Assembly (NCBI RefSeq): GCF_903166545.1
Contig: NZ_CAESCH010000001.1
Coordinates: forward strand, 3,910,001 to 3,974,000
Origin: Metabacillus schmidteae
GTDB taxonomy: Bacteria > Bacillota > Bacilli > Bacillales > Bacillaceae
Length of the DNA: 64,000 bases
Direction of reading: 5' to 3'
Part shown: positions 38,801-50,686 of the stretch, piece by piece
How the letters are laid out: each line of letters starts with the position of its first letter
How positions within the stretch are numbered: the first letter of the stretch is position 1
The notes under the pieces: generated by a model
Seen by the model: the letters and a program-made list of their open reading frames with translations, nothing else
Database searches by the model: none
What the model was told of the DNA's origin: nothing
Program-made: the position numbers and the translations under genes

Positions 38801-40162
38801 TTATGACGATAGTCGAACTTTTTCAGTTGGTTTGTTCAAATCTTCCATTACTTTAACAAACTGACCCTCATTATATGGGTAGCCTGCCTTTGTAATTTTC
38901 ACTTTCACAATTTTTCCAACCATGTCTTCATTTGCTGGTAATACAACCTTTAAATAGTTATCTGTATAACCTACGTATAAATCTTCGTTAGATTCTTCTT
39001 TAAATCTTTCTTCTGGAATAATCTCTAAAACTTCATCTTCAAATTGAGATGCATATTCCTTAGCAAGCTGATTGGAAAGCTCAATTAAACGATGAACACG
39101 GTTGTTCTTTACTTCTTCGTCTATTTGATCTTCCATACGTGCTGCAGGAGTTCCTGTACGTTTGGAATAAGGAAATACATGAAGCTCTGAAAACTTATAT
39201 TTTTTTATAAAATTATATGTTTCCATAAATTCTTCTTCTGTTTCACCAGGGAATCCAACAATAACATCAGATGTTATAGCTAAGCCTGGCAATGCCTCTT
39301 TTAAACGGTCTAAACGTTCCGCAAAAAACTCCATTGTGTATTTTCTGCGCATCCGCTTTAATACAGTGTCAGATCCAGATTGAATTGGAATATGCAAATG
39401 TCGCACAACTTTGTCTGACTTCTTTAGAACTTCAATAACTTCATCTGAAATTTGACTTGCTTCAATAGAAGAAATACGAATACGTTTTAACCCTTCCACC
39501 TGTTCATCTAAATCTCTTAATAGCATGGCAAGATTATAATCTTTCAAATCTTCACCATAACCACCAGTGTGGATTCCTGTTAGTACGATTTCTTTATAAC
39601 CGGCATCCACCAGCTGTTGAGCTTGAGCAACAACTTCTTTTGGATCACGTGAACGCATTAAACCACGAGCCCATGGAATAATACAGAATGTACAAAAGTT
39701 ATTACAACCCTCTTGGATCTTTAATGAAGCTCTCGTACGATCAGTAAAAGATGGAACATCTAATTCTTCATACACACGTGTTTTCATGATATTTCTAACA
39801 CCGTTAATTGGTTGTCTTTCTTTTTTAAATTGTTCGATGTACTCAAGCATTTTGACACGATCCTGAGTTCCTACAACAATATCCACACCCGGAATCGCCA
39901 TAATTTCAGCTGGTGATGTCTGTGCATAACAGCCTGTTACACAAATCACTCCATCCGGATTTTTTCGGATCGCACGACGAATGACTTGTCTACTCTTTTT
40001 ATCACCGGTATTTGTTACTGTACACGTATTAATGACATATACATCTGCAACACGTTCGTATTCTGTACGCTCATAGCCAGCCTCTTTAAATAGCTGCCAA
40101 ATGGCCTCTGTTTCATAATGATTTACCTTACAACCCAATGTATGAAATGCAACTGTAGGCAT
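38801..40162 (-). CDS. mtaB: tRNA t6A37 methylthiotransferase MtaB
   Basis: Radical-SAM enzyme that converts t6A37 to ms2t6A37 in ANN-decoding tRNAs, 453 residues. The N-terminal UPF0004 domain has auxiliary-cluster cysteines Cys11 (LGCKVN), Cys47 (NTCTVT) and Cys78 (VTGCYAQ). The radical-SAM CxxxCxxC is Cys153, Cys157, Cys160 (CNNFCTFC), and a TRAM domain fills the C-terminus (about 380-445). It ends the dnaJ-prmA-rsmE-mtaB unit, 6 bases after rsmE. Confidence 0.97.
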   Translation of the reverse strand: MPTVAFHTLGCKVNHYETEAIWQLFKEAGYERTEYERVADVYVINTCTVTNTGDKKSRQVIRRAIRKNPDGVICVTGCYAQTSPAEIMAIPGVDIVVGTQDRVKMLEYIEQFKKERQPINGVRNIMKTRVYEELDVPSFTDRTRASLKIQEGCNNFCTFCIIPWARGLMRSRDPKEVVAQAQQLVDAGYKEIVLTGIHTGGYGEDLKDYNLAMLLRDLDEQVEGLKRIRISSIEASQISDEVIEVLKKSDKVVRHLHIPIQSGSDTVLKRMRRKYTMEFFAERLDRLKEALPGLAITSDVIVGFPGETEEEFMETYNFIKKYKFSELHVFPYSKRTGTPAARMEDQIDEEVKNNRVHRLIELSNQLAKEYASQFEDEVLEIIPEERFKEESNEDLYVGYTDNYLKVVLPANEDMVGKIVKVKITKAGYPYNEGQFVKVMEDLNKPTEKVRLSS

Positions 40163-40168
40163 TATTCA

Positions 40169-40924
40169 TCACCTCGATAATTCGAAATAATAGGAAACAG
40201 CAGATAATAAATATAATGGTGCTGTTTCCGTTCTTAAAATTCTTGGTCCAAAACTACATATATAAAAACCGGCTTCCTCTAATCTTTCAATTTCCTTTTC
40301 GGTTAGGCCACCCTCAGGGCCAAATACAGCAAGAAGTGAGTAGCCTTCTTCTAAATTTTCAAAAGCTCTAGTTAGATTTTTCTTTTCACCTTGTTTTGCT
40401 GACTCTTCATAAGCTACAACCTTCACATCATAGTCTTTTGCTAATTCCAGTATATGTTGAAATTCACATGGCTCTAATACATCCGGGATTTTATTGCGGT
40501 ATGATTGCTCTGAAGCTTCCTTTGCAATCTTGTTCCAGCGTTCAAGCTTTTTCCCGATTTTCTTTGATTCAAGCTTCACAATTGAACGAGCAGCATTAAA
40601 AGGGATAAATGAAGAAGCACCTAATTCGGTGCCTTTTTGAATAATCCATTCAAGCTTATCCCCTTTAGGCAACCCGCTCGCAATGGATATAGATACAGGT
40701 AATTCACGGTTCACTGTCATCCATTCTAATACAAAACATTGAACATGGTCATTGGTAAATTCACCAATTTCACAAAGTGCTTCAAAACCATCCTGTGTAC
40801 AGCAAATAATCTTACCTCCTGGTTGCATGCGTAACACACGTGAAATATGATGCACATCATCACCAGTTACATTAATTTTTGTCTCTATATCAGCCTTCAC
40901 TTCATTCACAAAGTATCGTTGCAA
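40169..40924 (-). CDS. rsmE: 16S rRNA (uracil(1498)-N(3))-methyltransferase RsmE
   Basis: SPOUT-class methyltransferase of 251 residues that methylates U1498 of 16S rRNA. An N-terminal PUA-like region (HHISRVLRMQPG) is followed by the trefoil-knot SAM site with VFGPEGGLTEKEIE and LGPRILRTETAP-like GPRILRTETAPL. It lies 18 bases downstream of prmA, as in B. subtilis (YqeU). Confidence 0.96.
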   Translation of the reverse strand: MQRYFVNEVKADIETKINVTGDDVHHISRVLRMQPGGKIICCTQDGFEALCEIGEFTNDHVQCFVLEWMTVNRELPVSISIASGLPKGDKLEWIIQKGTELGASSFIPFNAARSIVKLESKKIGKKLERWNKIAKEASEQSYRNKIPDVLEPCEFQHILELAKDYDVKVVAYEESAKQGEKKNLTRAFENLEEGYSLLAVFGPEGGLTEKEIERLEEAGFYICSFGPRILRTETAPLYLLSAVSYYFELSR

Positions 40925-40942
40925 AAGAAACGCCTTCTTTCC

Positions 40943-41881
40943 TTACTTCTTCTTCGCTATAAACGCAACCCAATCTTCCATTACCATTGTTTCTTCAATG
41001 ACAAAGCCGGCATTCATTAGAGCATCTTTTACTTCCTGTTTTTTATTTTGAATAATTCCGGACGTGATAAAAGTTCCGTTTTCTTTCAATACTTCATAAG
41101 CTTTGTCAATAAAACGGACAATTATTTCAGCTAATATATTTGACACAATTAAGTCAACCGGACCTTCAACACCATCTAATAAGTTCTTTTGTGAAACATT
41201 TACAACGTTTTGAACCTTATTTAGCTTCACATTTAGCTTTGCACTCTCTACAGCAACCTGATCTAAATCATAGGCTTCAATATGTTTAGCACCTAGCAAT
41301 CCAGCAGCAATACTTAACACACCTGATCCTGTGCCAACATCAATAATCGTATCTTCATTTTGAACTGTACGTTCCAGCGCTTGAATACATAGAACTGTTG
41401 TCGGGTGTGTCCCGGTTCCAAATGCCATGCCTGGATCCAGTTCGATAATTAATTCATCTGAGCTAACTGGTTCATAAATTTCCCATGTCGGAACAATTGT
41501 AAATTTCTCGGAAATTTTTACAGGATGGTAATATTTTTTCCACGCTGTCGCCCATTCTTCCTCGTTTACTTCACTAATTGTAATATGGTTTCTTCCCAAA
41601 TCAATATCATATAACAATAGATTGTTAATTCCGGCTTTTATGGCATCAACTGTTTCACCAAGAAAACTATTAACGGGTAAATAGGCTTTTACTACAACGC
41701 CTTCCTCTGGATAATCGGTTGGATCTAGTTGGTAGATTTCTCCTAGGGCTGTACTCCGTTCTTTCATTAAATCTGCAAGATCCTCGATGACTACACCACT
41801 CGCACCAGCCTCATGCAGGATATTTGAAATAGGCTCTACTGCTTCTTGTGTTGTATGAACACTTAATTCTGACCACTTCAT
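40943..41881 (-). CDS. prmA: Ribosomal protein L11 methyltransferase PrmA
   Basis: Trimethylates ribosomal protein L11. It has 312 residues: an N-terminal substrate-recognition domain starting [17 protein letters not shown], then a Rossmann methyltransferase with [27 protein letters not shown] [13 protein letters not shown] and SNILAEII (NxxA in the active site). The ATG at 41881 gives the family start and has GGAG 9 bases upstream; a TTG at 41896 does not. It lies between dnaJ and rsmE. Confidence 0.96.
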   Translation of the reverse strand: MKWSELSVHTTQEAVEPISNILHEAGASGVVIEDLADLMKERSTALGEIYQLDPTDYPEEGVVVKAYLPVNSFLGETVDAIKAGINNLLLYDIDLGRNHITISEVNEEEWATAWKKYYHPVKISEKFTIVPTWEIYEPVSSDELIIELDPGMAFGTGTHPTTVLCIQALERTVQNEDTIIDVGTGSGVLSIAAGLLGAKHIEAYDLDQVAVESAKLNVKLNKVQNVVNVSQKNLLDGVEGPVDLIVSNILAEIIVRFIDKAYEVLKENGTFITSGIIQNKKQEVKDALMNAGFVIEETMVMEDWVAFIAKKK

Positions 41882-41928
41882 ATCTACCAACTCCAATCCT
41901 AAACCATTAAAAAATTTCGTTTATTATA

Positions 41929-43050
41929 TTAGTCACCTTTAAAGGCTCTTTTTACCTTATCAAAAAAACTTTCTTCATGTTCGTCAGGCTTCGTACCGCT
42001 AATGTCAGCAAATTCTCTTAAAAGATCTTTTTGCTTTTCAGTTAAGTTTGTCGGTGTTAAAACACGTAAAATAACGTACTGATCTCCTTGACCATAACCT
42101 CTTACATTTGGCACACCTTTACCAGACAAACGGAATTTCTTACCAGTCTGTGTACCAGCAGGAACTTTTAGCTTTACTTTTCCATGCAATGTTGGCACTT
42201 GAATTTCATCCCCAAGTGCTGCTTGAGCAAAGGTTAATGGCATTTCACAATAGATATCGTCGCCATCTCTTTCAAAGAATTCATGTTCTCTTACGTGGAA
42301 CACGACATAAAGGTCACCTGGAGGTCCACCATTTACTCCTGGCTCGCCTTGGGCAGAAACACGTAATTGCTGACCATCATCTACACCAGCAGGAATTTTC
42401 ACAGAAATTTTCTTCCGTTTTTTCACCTTACCAGTTCCACGACAGGTTCCACATTTATGTTTAATCATTTTCCCTGTACCTTCACAGTGATGACAAACAC
42501 GGCGATTAACAATACGACCAAATGGTGTATTTTGTTCAACGCTTTGTTGCCCACTTCCACCACAATGTGTACAAGTTTCGGGCTGTGTTCCCTTTTGCGC
42601 ACCTGATCCATCACATGTATCACACGTTTCTTCTCTAGGAATTTCAATTGTTGTTTCTTTGCCGAATACCGCTTCTTCAAAATCCAATGTCATCGTATAT
42701 TGTAAGTCTGCACCCTGTCTTGGTGCATTAGGGTCTCTTCTGCGAGTTCCGCCACCAAAGATTGAGCTGAAAATATCTTCAAATCCAAAGCCGTCGCCGC
42801 CAAATCCGGCACCGCCACCGAAACCTTGGTTCGGATCAGTATGACCGAATTGATCATAATGAGCTTTCTTTTGATCATCGCTTAATGTTTCATAAGCTTC
42901 CGTAATTTCTTTGAATTTTGCATCAGCATCAGCTTCTTTGTTAATGTCCGGATGATATTTTTTTGATAGCTTTCGATAAGCCTTTTTAATCTCATCCTTA
43001 CTCGCGTTCTTACTTAACCCGAGGACTTCATAGTAATCACGCTTGCTCAT
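41929..43050 (-). CDS. dnaJ: Chaperone DnaJ
   Basis: Hsp40 co-chaperone of 373 residues. It has a J domain with HPD ([10 protein letters not shown]), a glycine/phenylalanine-rich linker ([15 protein letters not shown]), four CxxCxGxG zinc repeats ([32 protein letters not shown]) and a C-terminal substrate domain. It is separated from dnaK by 224 bases holding a terminator, a dispersed repeat and a candidate promoter, so it may be transcribed in part independently of hrcA-grpE-dnaK. Confidence 0.98.
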   Translation of the reverse strand: MSKRDYYEVLGLSKNASKDEIKKAYRKLSKKYHPDINKEADADAKFKEITEAYETLSDDQKKAHYDQFGHTDPNQGFGGGAGFGGDGFGFEDIFSSIFGGGTRRRDPNAPRQGADLQYTMTLDFEEAVFGKETTIEIPREETCDTCDGSGAQKGTQPETCTHCGGSGQQSVEQNTPFGRIVNRRVCHHCEGTGKMIKHKCGTCRGTGKVKKRKKISVKIPAGVDDGQQLRVSAQGEPGVNGGPPGDLYVVFHVREHEFFERDGDDIYCEMPLTFAQAALGDEIQVPTLHGKVKLKVPAGTQTGKKFRLSGKGVPNVRGYGQGDQYVILRVLTPTNLTEKQKDLLREFADISGTKPDEHEESFFDKVKRAFKGD

Positions 43051-43084
43051 AATTTCTCACTCCCGATTTTCTCACATAAGGTAA

Positions 43085-43114
43085 ATTGTATCACTCAAAA
43101 GAGATGAAAAGCAA
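43085..43114 (-). promoter_or_regulatory. Candidate promoter of dnaJ-prmA-rsmE-mtaB
   Basis: -35 TTGCTT (43114-43109), 18-base spacer, -10 TACAAT (43090-43085), about 35 bases before the dnaJ ATG. It follows the dnaK terminator, so it could supply dnaJ independently. Confidence 0.5.
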
Positions 43115-43150
43115 CATAATTATCTATCCATATAGCGCTCTTCATATTAT

Positions 43151-43226
43151 TAGAAAAACTTGGCTTGTCGCAAGATTAATGGAGAAAGATTCAGTTTTCC
43201 TATTACTCTCTGATAGTGCAAAAAAA
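43151..43226. repeat. Dispersed intergenic repeat, copy 2 (internally deleted)
   Basis: About 76 bp. It shares TAGAAAAACTTGGCTTGTCG with the other copies (this is the left end) and CTCTGATAGTGCAAAAAAA at the right end, but lacks roughly 25 bases in the middle, including the left arm of the second hairpin. The right end merges with the T-tract of the dnaK terminator. Confidence 0.75.
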
Positions 43227-43260
43227 GCCAAAGTCAAGACCCACCCTGACTTTGACTTTT
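43221..43260 (-). terminator. Rho-independent terminator of dnaK
   Basis: A 14-bp stem (43247-43260 with 43223-43236, one T-G pair) followed by T from repeat copy 2. It separates dnaK from dnaJ. Confidence 0.8.
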
Positions 43261-43274
43261 CACCTTAGATTGAC

Positions 43275-45104
<1,830 letters not shown>

Positions 45105-45134
45105 TTAATAGAACCTCCTAATATGTAAGTGTTA

Positions 45135-45716
45135 TTATTGATTTACTTTTACCATTGCAGGTCGAATAACTCGATCCTTTAGTTTATAGCCTTTTTGTAG
45201 TTCTTCAACTACAGTGTTCGATTCAAAATTTTCATCCTCAACTTGCATAACTGCTTGATGTAAATGTGGATCAAATGTTTCACCAACTGATTTAATTGTT
45301 TCTACACCTTCATTTTGAAGGGCTTGAACCAGCTGATTGTATACCATATTCATACCTTGTAATAACGATTTTGTTTGTTCATTATTAGCTTCTATTTGTA
45401 ACGCTCTTTCAAAGTTATCAAGAGCAGGTAAAATGTCAGAAACAATATTTTGAGCACGGTACTTTTGAGCAGCTTCCTGATCTAAGCGTGTGCGGCGTCT
45501 AAAGTTGTCGAAGTCAGCTTGTGTTCGAAGCATTTTATTCTCTGTTTCGACAAGCTTTGCTTGTAACTCAGCCATTTTTTCAGCAGACTCATCACCAGCA
45601 TTATCAGCTTCTTCAACAGTAATATCTTCTGCATCGACCAGTTCAACTTCAACTTCTTCAGTGTCTTGTGTATTTACTGTTTCTTCTTGTTCTGCAACGT
45701 TTTTTTCATTTGACAC
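45135..45716 (-). CDS. grpE: Nucleotide exchange factor GrpE
   Basis: Cochaperone that releases ADP from DnaK, 193 residues. An acidic N-terminal tail and long coiled coil (about 1-95, with [20 protein letters not shown]) precede the C-terminal four-helix and beta domains with [17 protein letters not shown] and the end RPAMVKVNQ. The start is GTG after GGGAGGTGAAA. It lies between hrcA (104-base gap) and dnaK. Confidence 0.98.
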   Translation of the reverse strand: MSNEKNVAEQEETVNTQDTEEVEVELVDAEDITVEEADNAGDESAEKMAELQAKLVETENKMLRTQADFDNFRRRTRLDQEAAQKYRAQNIVSDILPALDNFERALQIEANNEQTKSLLQGMNMVYNQLVQALQNEGVETIKSVGETFDPHLHQAVMQVEDENFESNTVVEELQKGYKLKDRVIRPAMVKVNQ

Positions 45717-45820
45717 GATGTTTCACCTCCCTTAAAGAAATCATCATATCTTCTAGTTTAATATGCATAGGAATCGGATGGAATAGTGCATATTCCATCC
45801 ATTTAACAATATAACCAAGC

Positions 45821-46852
45821 TTATCTTTCATGATACAAATCGGTGAGAGTTTTTGAAAGGTCACGGGTCATTCTTGTTAATAAGCTGACGACTCGTGAAT
45901 ACTCCATTCTAGTTGGACCTAATACGGCAATTGTACCAAATTGATTTTCTCCCAGAGAATATGTCGCTGTTATTAAGCTGCAGTTTTCCATTGCTGAATT
46001 GTCATTCTCTTTACCTATTTTAATCGTTATACCTGTGTTGTTACTTTTCAATAGACCATATAGTTCTTTTTCATGCTCAATCATCGTTAGTAACGACCTG
46101 ATCCTGCCTATGTCAGAAAACTCCGGTTGGCTCAGCATATTCGTCTTACCGCCAAAGTAGATCTTTTCTGCTGAATCTACCTTTAACGAACCAGCCATGA
46201 TCTTTAATAGCATATCATAGTTTTCAATATGATCTTTAAGAACCATAACAACTTCTTTGAAGATTTTATTCTGAAGCTCAACTATAGGAACCCCGACTAA
46301 TCTTTCGTTTAAAATATTAACCATTTTTTCAATATCACTCGGATTAAGTGATCCCGGGAATGAAATCGTTCGATTTTCAACATGCCCCGTATTTGTCACT
46401 ATGATAGCTACAGCCGTGTCATGATTGATTGGGACTATTTGTAATCTTTTTAAACGATTTTCATTCACTTTGGGTCCGAGTACAATTGATGTATAATTTG
46501 TCAATTCCGACAAAATTTGTGCTGATTTTTGAACAACCTTTTCCAGTTCAAATATTTTCTCAGCATAAATAGATTTTATTTGTGAAACTTCTGTTTTCGT
46601 TAGTCTCTGTGGAGATAATAAATGGTCCACATAATAGCGATAACCCTTCTCAGAAGGAACACGTCCAGAAGAACTATGAGTTTTTTCAATAAAACCCAGA
46701 TCCTCTAAGTCAGCCATATCGTTCCTAATAGTAGCCGAGCTAAACGTAATATCGTCTTTTTTCGCTAATGATCGAGAACCTACAGGCTGAGCTGAATGAA
46801 TAAAATCATCAATTATTACTTGAAGGATTAACAATTGGCGATCTGTAAGCAT
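45821..46852 (-). CDS. hrcA: Heat-inducible transcription repressor HrcA
   Basis: Class I heat-shock repressor of 343 residues that binds CIRCE and depends on GroEL for activity. It has an N-terminal winged helix ([37 protein letters not shown]), a GAF-like middle and the family motif [18 protein letters not shown]. It is the first gene of the operon, directly downstream of a perfect CIRCE element, so it represses its own operon. Confidence 0.98.
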   Translation of the reverse strand: MLTDRQLLILQVIIDDFIHSAQPVGSRSLAKKDDITFSSATIRNDMADLEDLGFIEKTHSSSGRVPSEKGYRYYVDHLLSPQRLTKTEVSQIKSIYAEKIFELEKVVQKSAQILSELTNYTSIVLGPKVNENRLKRLQIVPINHDTAVAIIVTNTGHVENRTISFPGSLNPSDIEKMVNILNERLVGVPIVELQNKIFKEVVMVLKDHIENYDMLLKIMAGSLKVDSAEKIYFGGKTNMLSQPEFSDIGRIRSLLTMIEHEKELYGLLKSNNTGITIKIGKENDNSAMENCSLITATYSLGENQFGTIAVLGPTRMEYSRVVSLLTRMTRDLSKTLTDLYHER

Positions 46853-46867
46853 TATTCATCACCTCTG

Positions 46868-46894
46868 TTAGCACTCTTTGAGTGCGAGTGCTAA
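46868..46894. promoter_or_regulatory. CIRCE operator (HrcA binding site)
   Basis: Perfect consensus TTAGCACTC (46868-46876), 9 bases, GAGTGCTAA (46886-46894), about 16 bases before the hrcA ATG and just downstream of the predicted transcription start. Confidence 0.98.
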
Positions 46895-46905
46895 ATATAT
46901 ATAAA

Positions 46906-46934
46906 AAGTTATCAAAACCAAAATAAATTGTCAA
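46906..46934 (-). promoter_or_regulatory. Sigma-A promoter of hrcA-grpE-dnaK
   Basis: -35 TTGACA (46934-46929), 17-base spacer, -10 TAACTT (46911-46906). Transcription would begin next to CIRCE, as in B. subtilis. Confidence 0.7.
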
Positions 46935-46973
46935 TTATTAAATACAGGAATAAAGATGAATTTTTAACCAACA

Positions 46974-48113
46974 TTATGAAATTAAAAACTCTTGAAATAC
47001 TTCATTACCTAATAATTTTCCTTTTTGAGTTAAGAAAACAGCATGTTCAGTATCAATTAAAAACCCTTTATTCACTAATTGTTTTATCTGTTCTCCAAAC
47101 TTTAGCTCTATTGATATGTTAAACTTCTCAAAAAATCTCTCTTTTTGGACACCTTCTACTTTGCGGAGTCCTAAAAACATTTCCTCTTCCATTGCCTCTT
47201 CGATGTTCACTTGATGTTGAGACTGATAAGCATGACCGGAATTTTGCACATTTTCGATATATTTCTTAATTGGTCCGATATTTGATGTTCTAACGCCATC
47301 TATATAGCCATGTGCTCCAGCTCCAAACCCATAATAGTAATCATTATTCCAATAAGTAATATTGTGGTTACTTTCATATCCCGGTATTGAATAATTACTA
47401 ATTTCATATTGTTTAAACCCGTGCTTCTCCATTTCTTTCATTGCCAGCTCATACATATTAGCTTCTTGCTCTTGCGGTGGCAAAGATAATCTCCCCTTTT
47501 GCATGAGATTATAAAAAACAGTTTTAGGTTCAACGATCAAGGAATAAGCTGAAAAATGCTTAATATTTAAGGTGAAAGCTGTTTCTAGGGTCTTTTTAAA
47601 CTGTTCTATTGTTTGACCAGGGAGTGCATACATGAGATCTAAGCTTATATTGTCAAAACCTGCTTGTTCTGCCTGATGAACTGTTCTGAACACGTCTTCC
47701 GTTCTATGAACACGTCCTATTTTTTTTAATAGCTCATCATCAAAACTTTGAACACCTATGCTTAGACGGTTAACACCAGCATTTTTTAATACAGATAGCT
47801 TATCTTGTGTCAGCTCACCGGGATTTGCTTCAACAGCAAACTCTACAAGCTGATTGTCAGGAAGTAATTCCTTCGTAATCCCTTCAAGGAGACGGTCTAA
47901 CTGTTTTGCTGATAATGCAGTTGGGGTGCCTCCACCTATAAATATTGTCTTAAGAGGATTGTCTTGGGTAATTTTATTACTGTGATGCATCTCTTTAATT
48001 AACATTTCAATGTATTCATCTACTGGTTGGTGTTTAAAAAACACTTTATTAAAATCACAATAATGACAAATATGATGGCAAAAAGGGATATGAATGTATG
48101 CTGATTGAATCAT
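46974..48113 (-). CDS. hemW: Radical SAM heme chaperone HemW
   Basis: HemN-like radical-SAM protein of 379 residues. The cluster motif CHHICHYCDF (Cx3Cx2C) lies near residues 12-21, followed by the GGGTPTAL SAM motif and a C-terminal HemN domain. HemW proteins insert haem into respiratory enzymes rather than oxidising coproporphyrinogen. It lies between lepA and hrcA, the same place as B. subtilis YqeR/HemW. No clear terminator was seen before the CIRCE promoter. Confidence 0.95.
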   Translation of the reverse strand: MIQSAYIHIPFCHHICHYCDFNKVFFKHQPVDEYIEMLIKEMHHSNKITQDNPLKTIFIGGGTPTALSAKQLDRLLEGITKELLPDNQLVEFAVEANPGELTQDKLSVLKNAGVNRLSIGVQSFDDELLKKIGRVHRTEDVFRTVHQAEQAGFDNISLDLMYALPGQTIEQFKKTLETAFTLNIKHFSAYSLIVEPKTVFYNLMQKGRLSLPPQEQEANMYELAMKEMEKHGFKQYEISNYSIPGYESNHNITYWNNDYYYGFGAGAHGYIDGVRTSNIGPIKKYIENVQNSGHAYQSQHQVNIEEAMEEEMFLGLRKVEGVQKERFFEKFNISIELKFGEQIKQLVNKGFLIDTEHAVFLTQKGKLLGNEVFQEFLIS

Positions 48114-48129
48114 TATTTCACCTTCTAAT

Positions 48130-48155
48130 TAAGAAGCCGCAGACATAGCTGCGGC
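48130..48155 (-). terminator. Probable terminator of lepA
   Basis: Perfect 7-bp GC-rich stem GCCGCAG / CTGCGGC (48136-48142 with 48149-48155), followed by TTCTTAATT on the minus strand; the T run is interrupted. Confidence 0.75.
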
Positions 48156-48217
48156 ATCAGTTATATTTCAGTATAAGAGGTTCAAGTATAACATGGGTTT
48201 AGTTCTAATGGAAAAAA

Positions 48218-50041
48218 TCAGCTTTCATCCATACGAAGTACTGCCATAAATGCTTCCTGGGGAACTTCAACTGATCCAACTTGTTTCATACGCTTCTTAC
48301 CTTCTTTTTGCTTTTCTAAAAGCTTACGTTTACGAGAAATATCTCCTCCATAACATTTGGCAAGTACATTTTTCCGCATTGCTTTTATTGTAGATCTAGC
48401 CACAATTTTTTGGCCAATTGCCGCTTGAATAGGTACTTCGAATTGCTGACGTGGAATTAGCTCCTTTAGTTTCTCAACAATTTGCTTGCCACGGTCATAT
48501 GCAGAATCACGGTGTACAATAAATGAAAGAGCATCTATTTTCTCAGCGTTTAACAAGATATCCATTTTCACCAATGTTGATGTCTTATACCCTATTAATT
48601 CATAATCAAATGAAGCATAGCCCTTCGTATTTGATTTCAATTGATCAAAGAAATCATACACAATTTCAGATAAAGGAATTTCGTAATTTATGCTCACTCG
48701 ATTTTCATCCAGGTATTGCATATCGATAAAGTTTCCACGTTTTTTCTGGCAAAGCTCCATTACTGCACCAACGTAATCATTTGGAACCATAATGGCCGCT
48801 TTTACGTATGGCTCTTCAATATGATCTATTTTTTGCGGATCAGGCATGTTCGAAGGATTATCCACTCTAATTGCCTCGCCATCAGTTAAATGGACATCAT
48901 AGATAACACTTGGAGCTGTTGTAATTAAATCAATTTTAAATTCGCGCTCAATACGCTCTTGAATAATCTCCATGTGCAGTAATCCGAGGAAACCACATCG
49001 GAATCCAAAACCTAAAGCTTGTGACGTCTCCGGCTCAAATTGAAGAGAGGAGTCGTTTAACTCAAGCTTTTCTAATGCCTCACGTAAATCGTTATATTTG
49101 GCAGTGTCAATTGGATATAGGCCACAGAATACCATAGGATTAAGCTTACGATAACCCGGTAGCGCTTCAGTTGCACCGTTTTTTGCATTTGTAATTGTAT
49201 CACCAACACGAGTATCTCCAACGTTTTTGATCGCAGCCGTTAAAAATCCAACGTCTCCAACATTTAATTCTTTTAGCTGTACTGGTTTAGGGTTGAATAC
49301 CCCAACTTCAGTAACTTCAAATTCTTTTCCTGTTGCCATCATCTTAATCTTTTGACCTACTTTAACCGTTCCTTCAACAACACGAATATAAGCAACTACA
49401 CCGCGGTAAGCGTCATATAAGGAGTCAAAGATCAATGCTTTTAATGGTCCTTCTGGATCACCTTGTGGTGCAGGAACTTTCTCCACTACCTGTTCCAGAA
49501 TCTCTTCAATACCAATACCAGCTTTAGCAGATGCTAAGACTGCTTCTGAAGCATCAAGACCGATTACATCCTCAACCTCTTGACGCACCCGCTCAGGATC
49601 AGCACTTGGCAGATCGATTTTATTAATAACAGGTAAAATTTCCAAATCATTATCGAGGGCTAAATACACATTCGCAAGTGTTTGAGCTTCAATTCCTTGT
49701 GCTGCATCCACAACAAGAATAGCTCCTTCACATGCTGCAAGACTGCGTGATACCTCGTACGTAAAATCCACATGTCCTGGAGTATCAATTAAATGGAAGG
49801 TGTATTCTTCTCCATCTTTAGCTTTATATCTTAATTGGACCGCATTTAGTTTAATCGTAATACCACGTTCACGTTCTAAATCCATTGAGTCTAACAACTG
49901 ATTCTTCATTTCACGCTGAGTTAAAGCAGATGTCTTTTCTAAAATACGATCTGCTAGAGTAGATTTACCGTGATCAATATGGGCAATAATCGAAAAATTC
50001 CGGATTTTCGACTGCCTATTTAATTTTTCTTCTCTATTCAT
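48218..50041 (-). CDS. lepA: Elongation factor 4 (LepA)
   Basis: Translational GTPase of 607 residues. G1 [10 protein letters not shown]3 DTPGHVDF and G4 NKIDLP are present. Domains II, III and V resemble EF-G, and the C-terminal domain unique to LepA contains [20 protein letters not shown], within the last 60 residues. It acts in ribosome assembly or back-translocation. It is monocistronic or read into hemW past a modest terminator. Confidence 0.98.
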   Translation of the reverse strand: MNREEKLNRQSKIRNFSIIAHIDHGKSTLADRILEKTSALTQREMKNQLLDSMDLERERGITIKLNAVQLRYKAKDGEEYTFHLIDTPGHVDFTYEVSRSLAACEGAILVVDAAQGIEAQTLANVYLALDNDLEILPVINKIDLPSADPERVRQEVEDVIGLDASEAVLASAKAGIGIEEILEQVVEKVPAPQGDPEGPLKALIFDSLYDAYRGVVAYIRVVEGTVKVGQKIKMMATGKEFEVTEVGVFNPKPVQLKELNVGDVGFLTAAIKNVGDTRVGDTITNAKNGATEALPGYRKLNPMVFCGLYPIDTAKYNDLREALEKLELNDSSLQFEPETSQALGFGFRCGFLGLLHMEIIQERIEREFKIDLITTAPSVIYDVHLTDGEAIRVDNPSNMPDPQKIDHIEEPYVKAAIMVPNDYVGAVMELCQKKRGNFIDMQYLDENRVSINYEIPLSEIVYDFFDQLKSNTKGYASFDYELIGYKTSTLVKMDILLNAEKIDALSFIVHRDSAYDRGKQIVEKLKELIPRQQFEVPIQAAIGQKIVARSTIKAMRKNVLAKCYGGDISRKRKLLEKQKEGKKRMKQVGSVEVPQEAFMAVLRMDES

Positions 50042-50154
50042 ATTATGTCTTCACTCCTACATAGCTTACAAGTACACTATTTCCCATTATATCAACTGAT
50101 ATATCAACATTCAATGGATAAAAGTACAGGTAATGGATAAACAACCATGATCAA

Positions 50155-50256
50155 TTAGAAAAACTTCGCTTATCGTCAAGTCATAATAGCGAAAACCTTA
50201 GCTTTTCTTATACTAACTTCTATAAAATCTTATGCTTTTTGATAGTACAAAAAAAA
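50155..50256. repeat. Dispersed intergenic repeat, copy 3
   Basis: About 102 bp and the closest match to copy 1: TTAGAAAAACTTCGCTTATCG at the left, then GCGAAAACCTTAGCTTTTCTTATACTA and GATAGTACAAAAAAAA at the right. It lies between the lepA start and the yqxA terminator, with its A-run forming that terminator's T-tract. Confidence 0.85.
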
Positions 50257-50296
50257 CTGTCAAAAGATACAATATATAATGTACTCTTCTGACAGC
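50248..50296 (-). terminator. Rho-independent terminator of spoIIP-yqxA
   Basis: CTGTCA / TGACAG (50257-50262 with 50290-50295) with further imperfect inner pairing, followed on the minus strand by eight T shared with repeat copy 3. Confidence 0.8.
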
Positions 50297-50323
50297 TCTT
50301 TCTTTATAAATTGAAGATACGAA

Positions 50324-50665
50324 TCATCCATCCATTACCTCTGTTATCATTTTAAGCAATGAGGAAACACCATTGCTAACGATATTGGCCAATTGTTTAC
50401 CTAATTGAGAGAATATATTAAAAGCTTCAATTTGTTCTAACTGTTCTTGTTTTTTTTGGAGGTCCTGGCTCGTTACCTCATTCCCCAGGATTGAAGCTTC
50501 TATGTCACCCGTCTGGTCACTATCAATCTGGAAAGCACCTTGAAAATCAGGATCATTGTAGCCCTTCATTTTAATCATCCCTTGATTAGCCTGTTGCATT
50601 CCTATTAGGACCCCAAAAAGTAGAACTGAACAAAGAATAAAGCTTTTAAACATAAATTTAACCAT
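50324..50665 (-). CDS. yqxA: YqxA-like DUF3679 protein
   Basis: Protein of 113 residues, the length of B. subtilis YqxA. A membrane anchor or signal peptide (about 4-23, SFILCSVLLFGVLIGM) is followed by a hydrophilic region and a C-terminal amphipathic stretch (LANIVSNGVSSLLKMITEVM). Family DUF3679; function unknown. It lies 21 bases downstream of spoIIP and is therefore probably a sporulation gene expressed with it. Confidence 0.9.
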   Translation of the reverse strand: MVKFMFKSFILCSVLLFGVLIGMQQANQGMIKMKGYNDPDFQGAFQIDSDQTGDIEASILGNEVTSQDLQKKQEQLEQIEAFNIFSQLGKQLANIVSNGVSSLLKMITEVMDG

Positions 50666-50686
50666 GTTGCTTCCCTCACAATTAGT

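Noticed and set aside
42108..42464. Histidine/leucine-rich plus-strand frame
   Set aside because: Complement of the glycine/cysteine-rich dnaJ zinc repeats; composition artefact.
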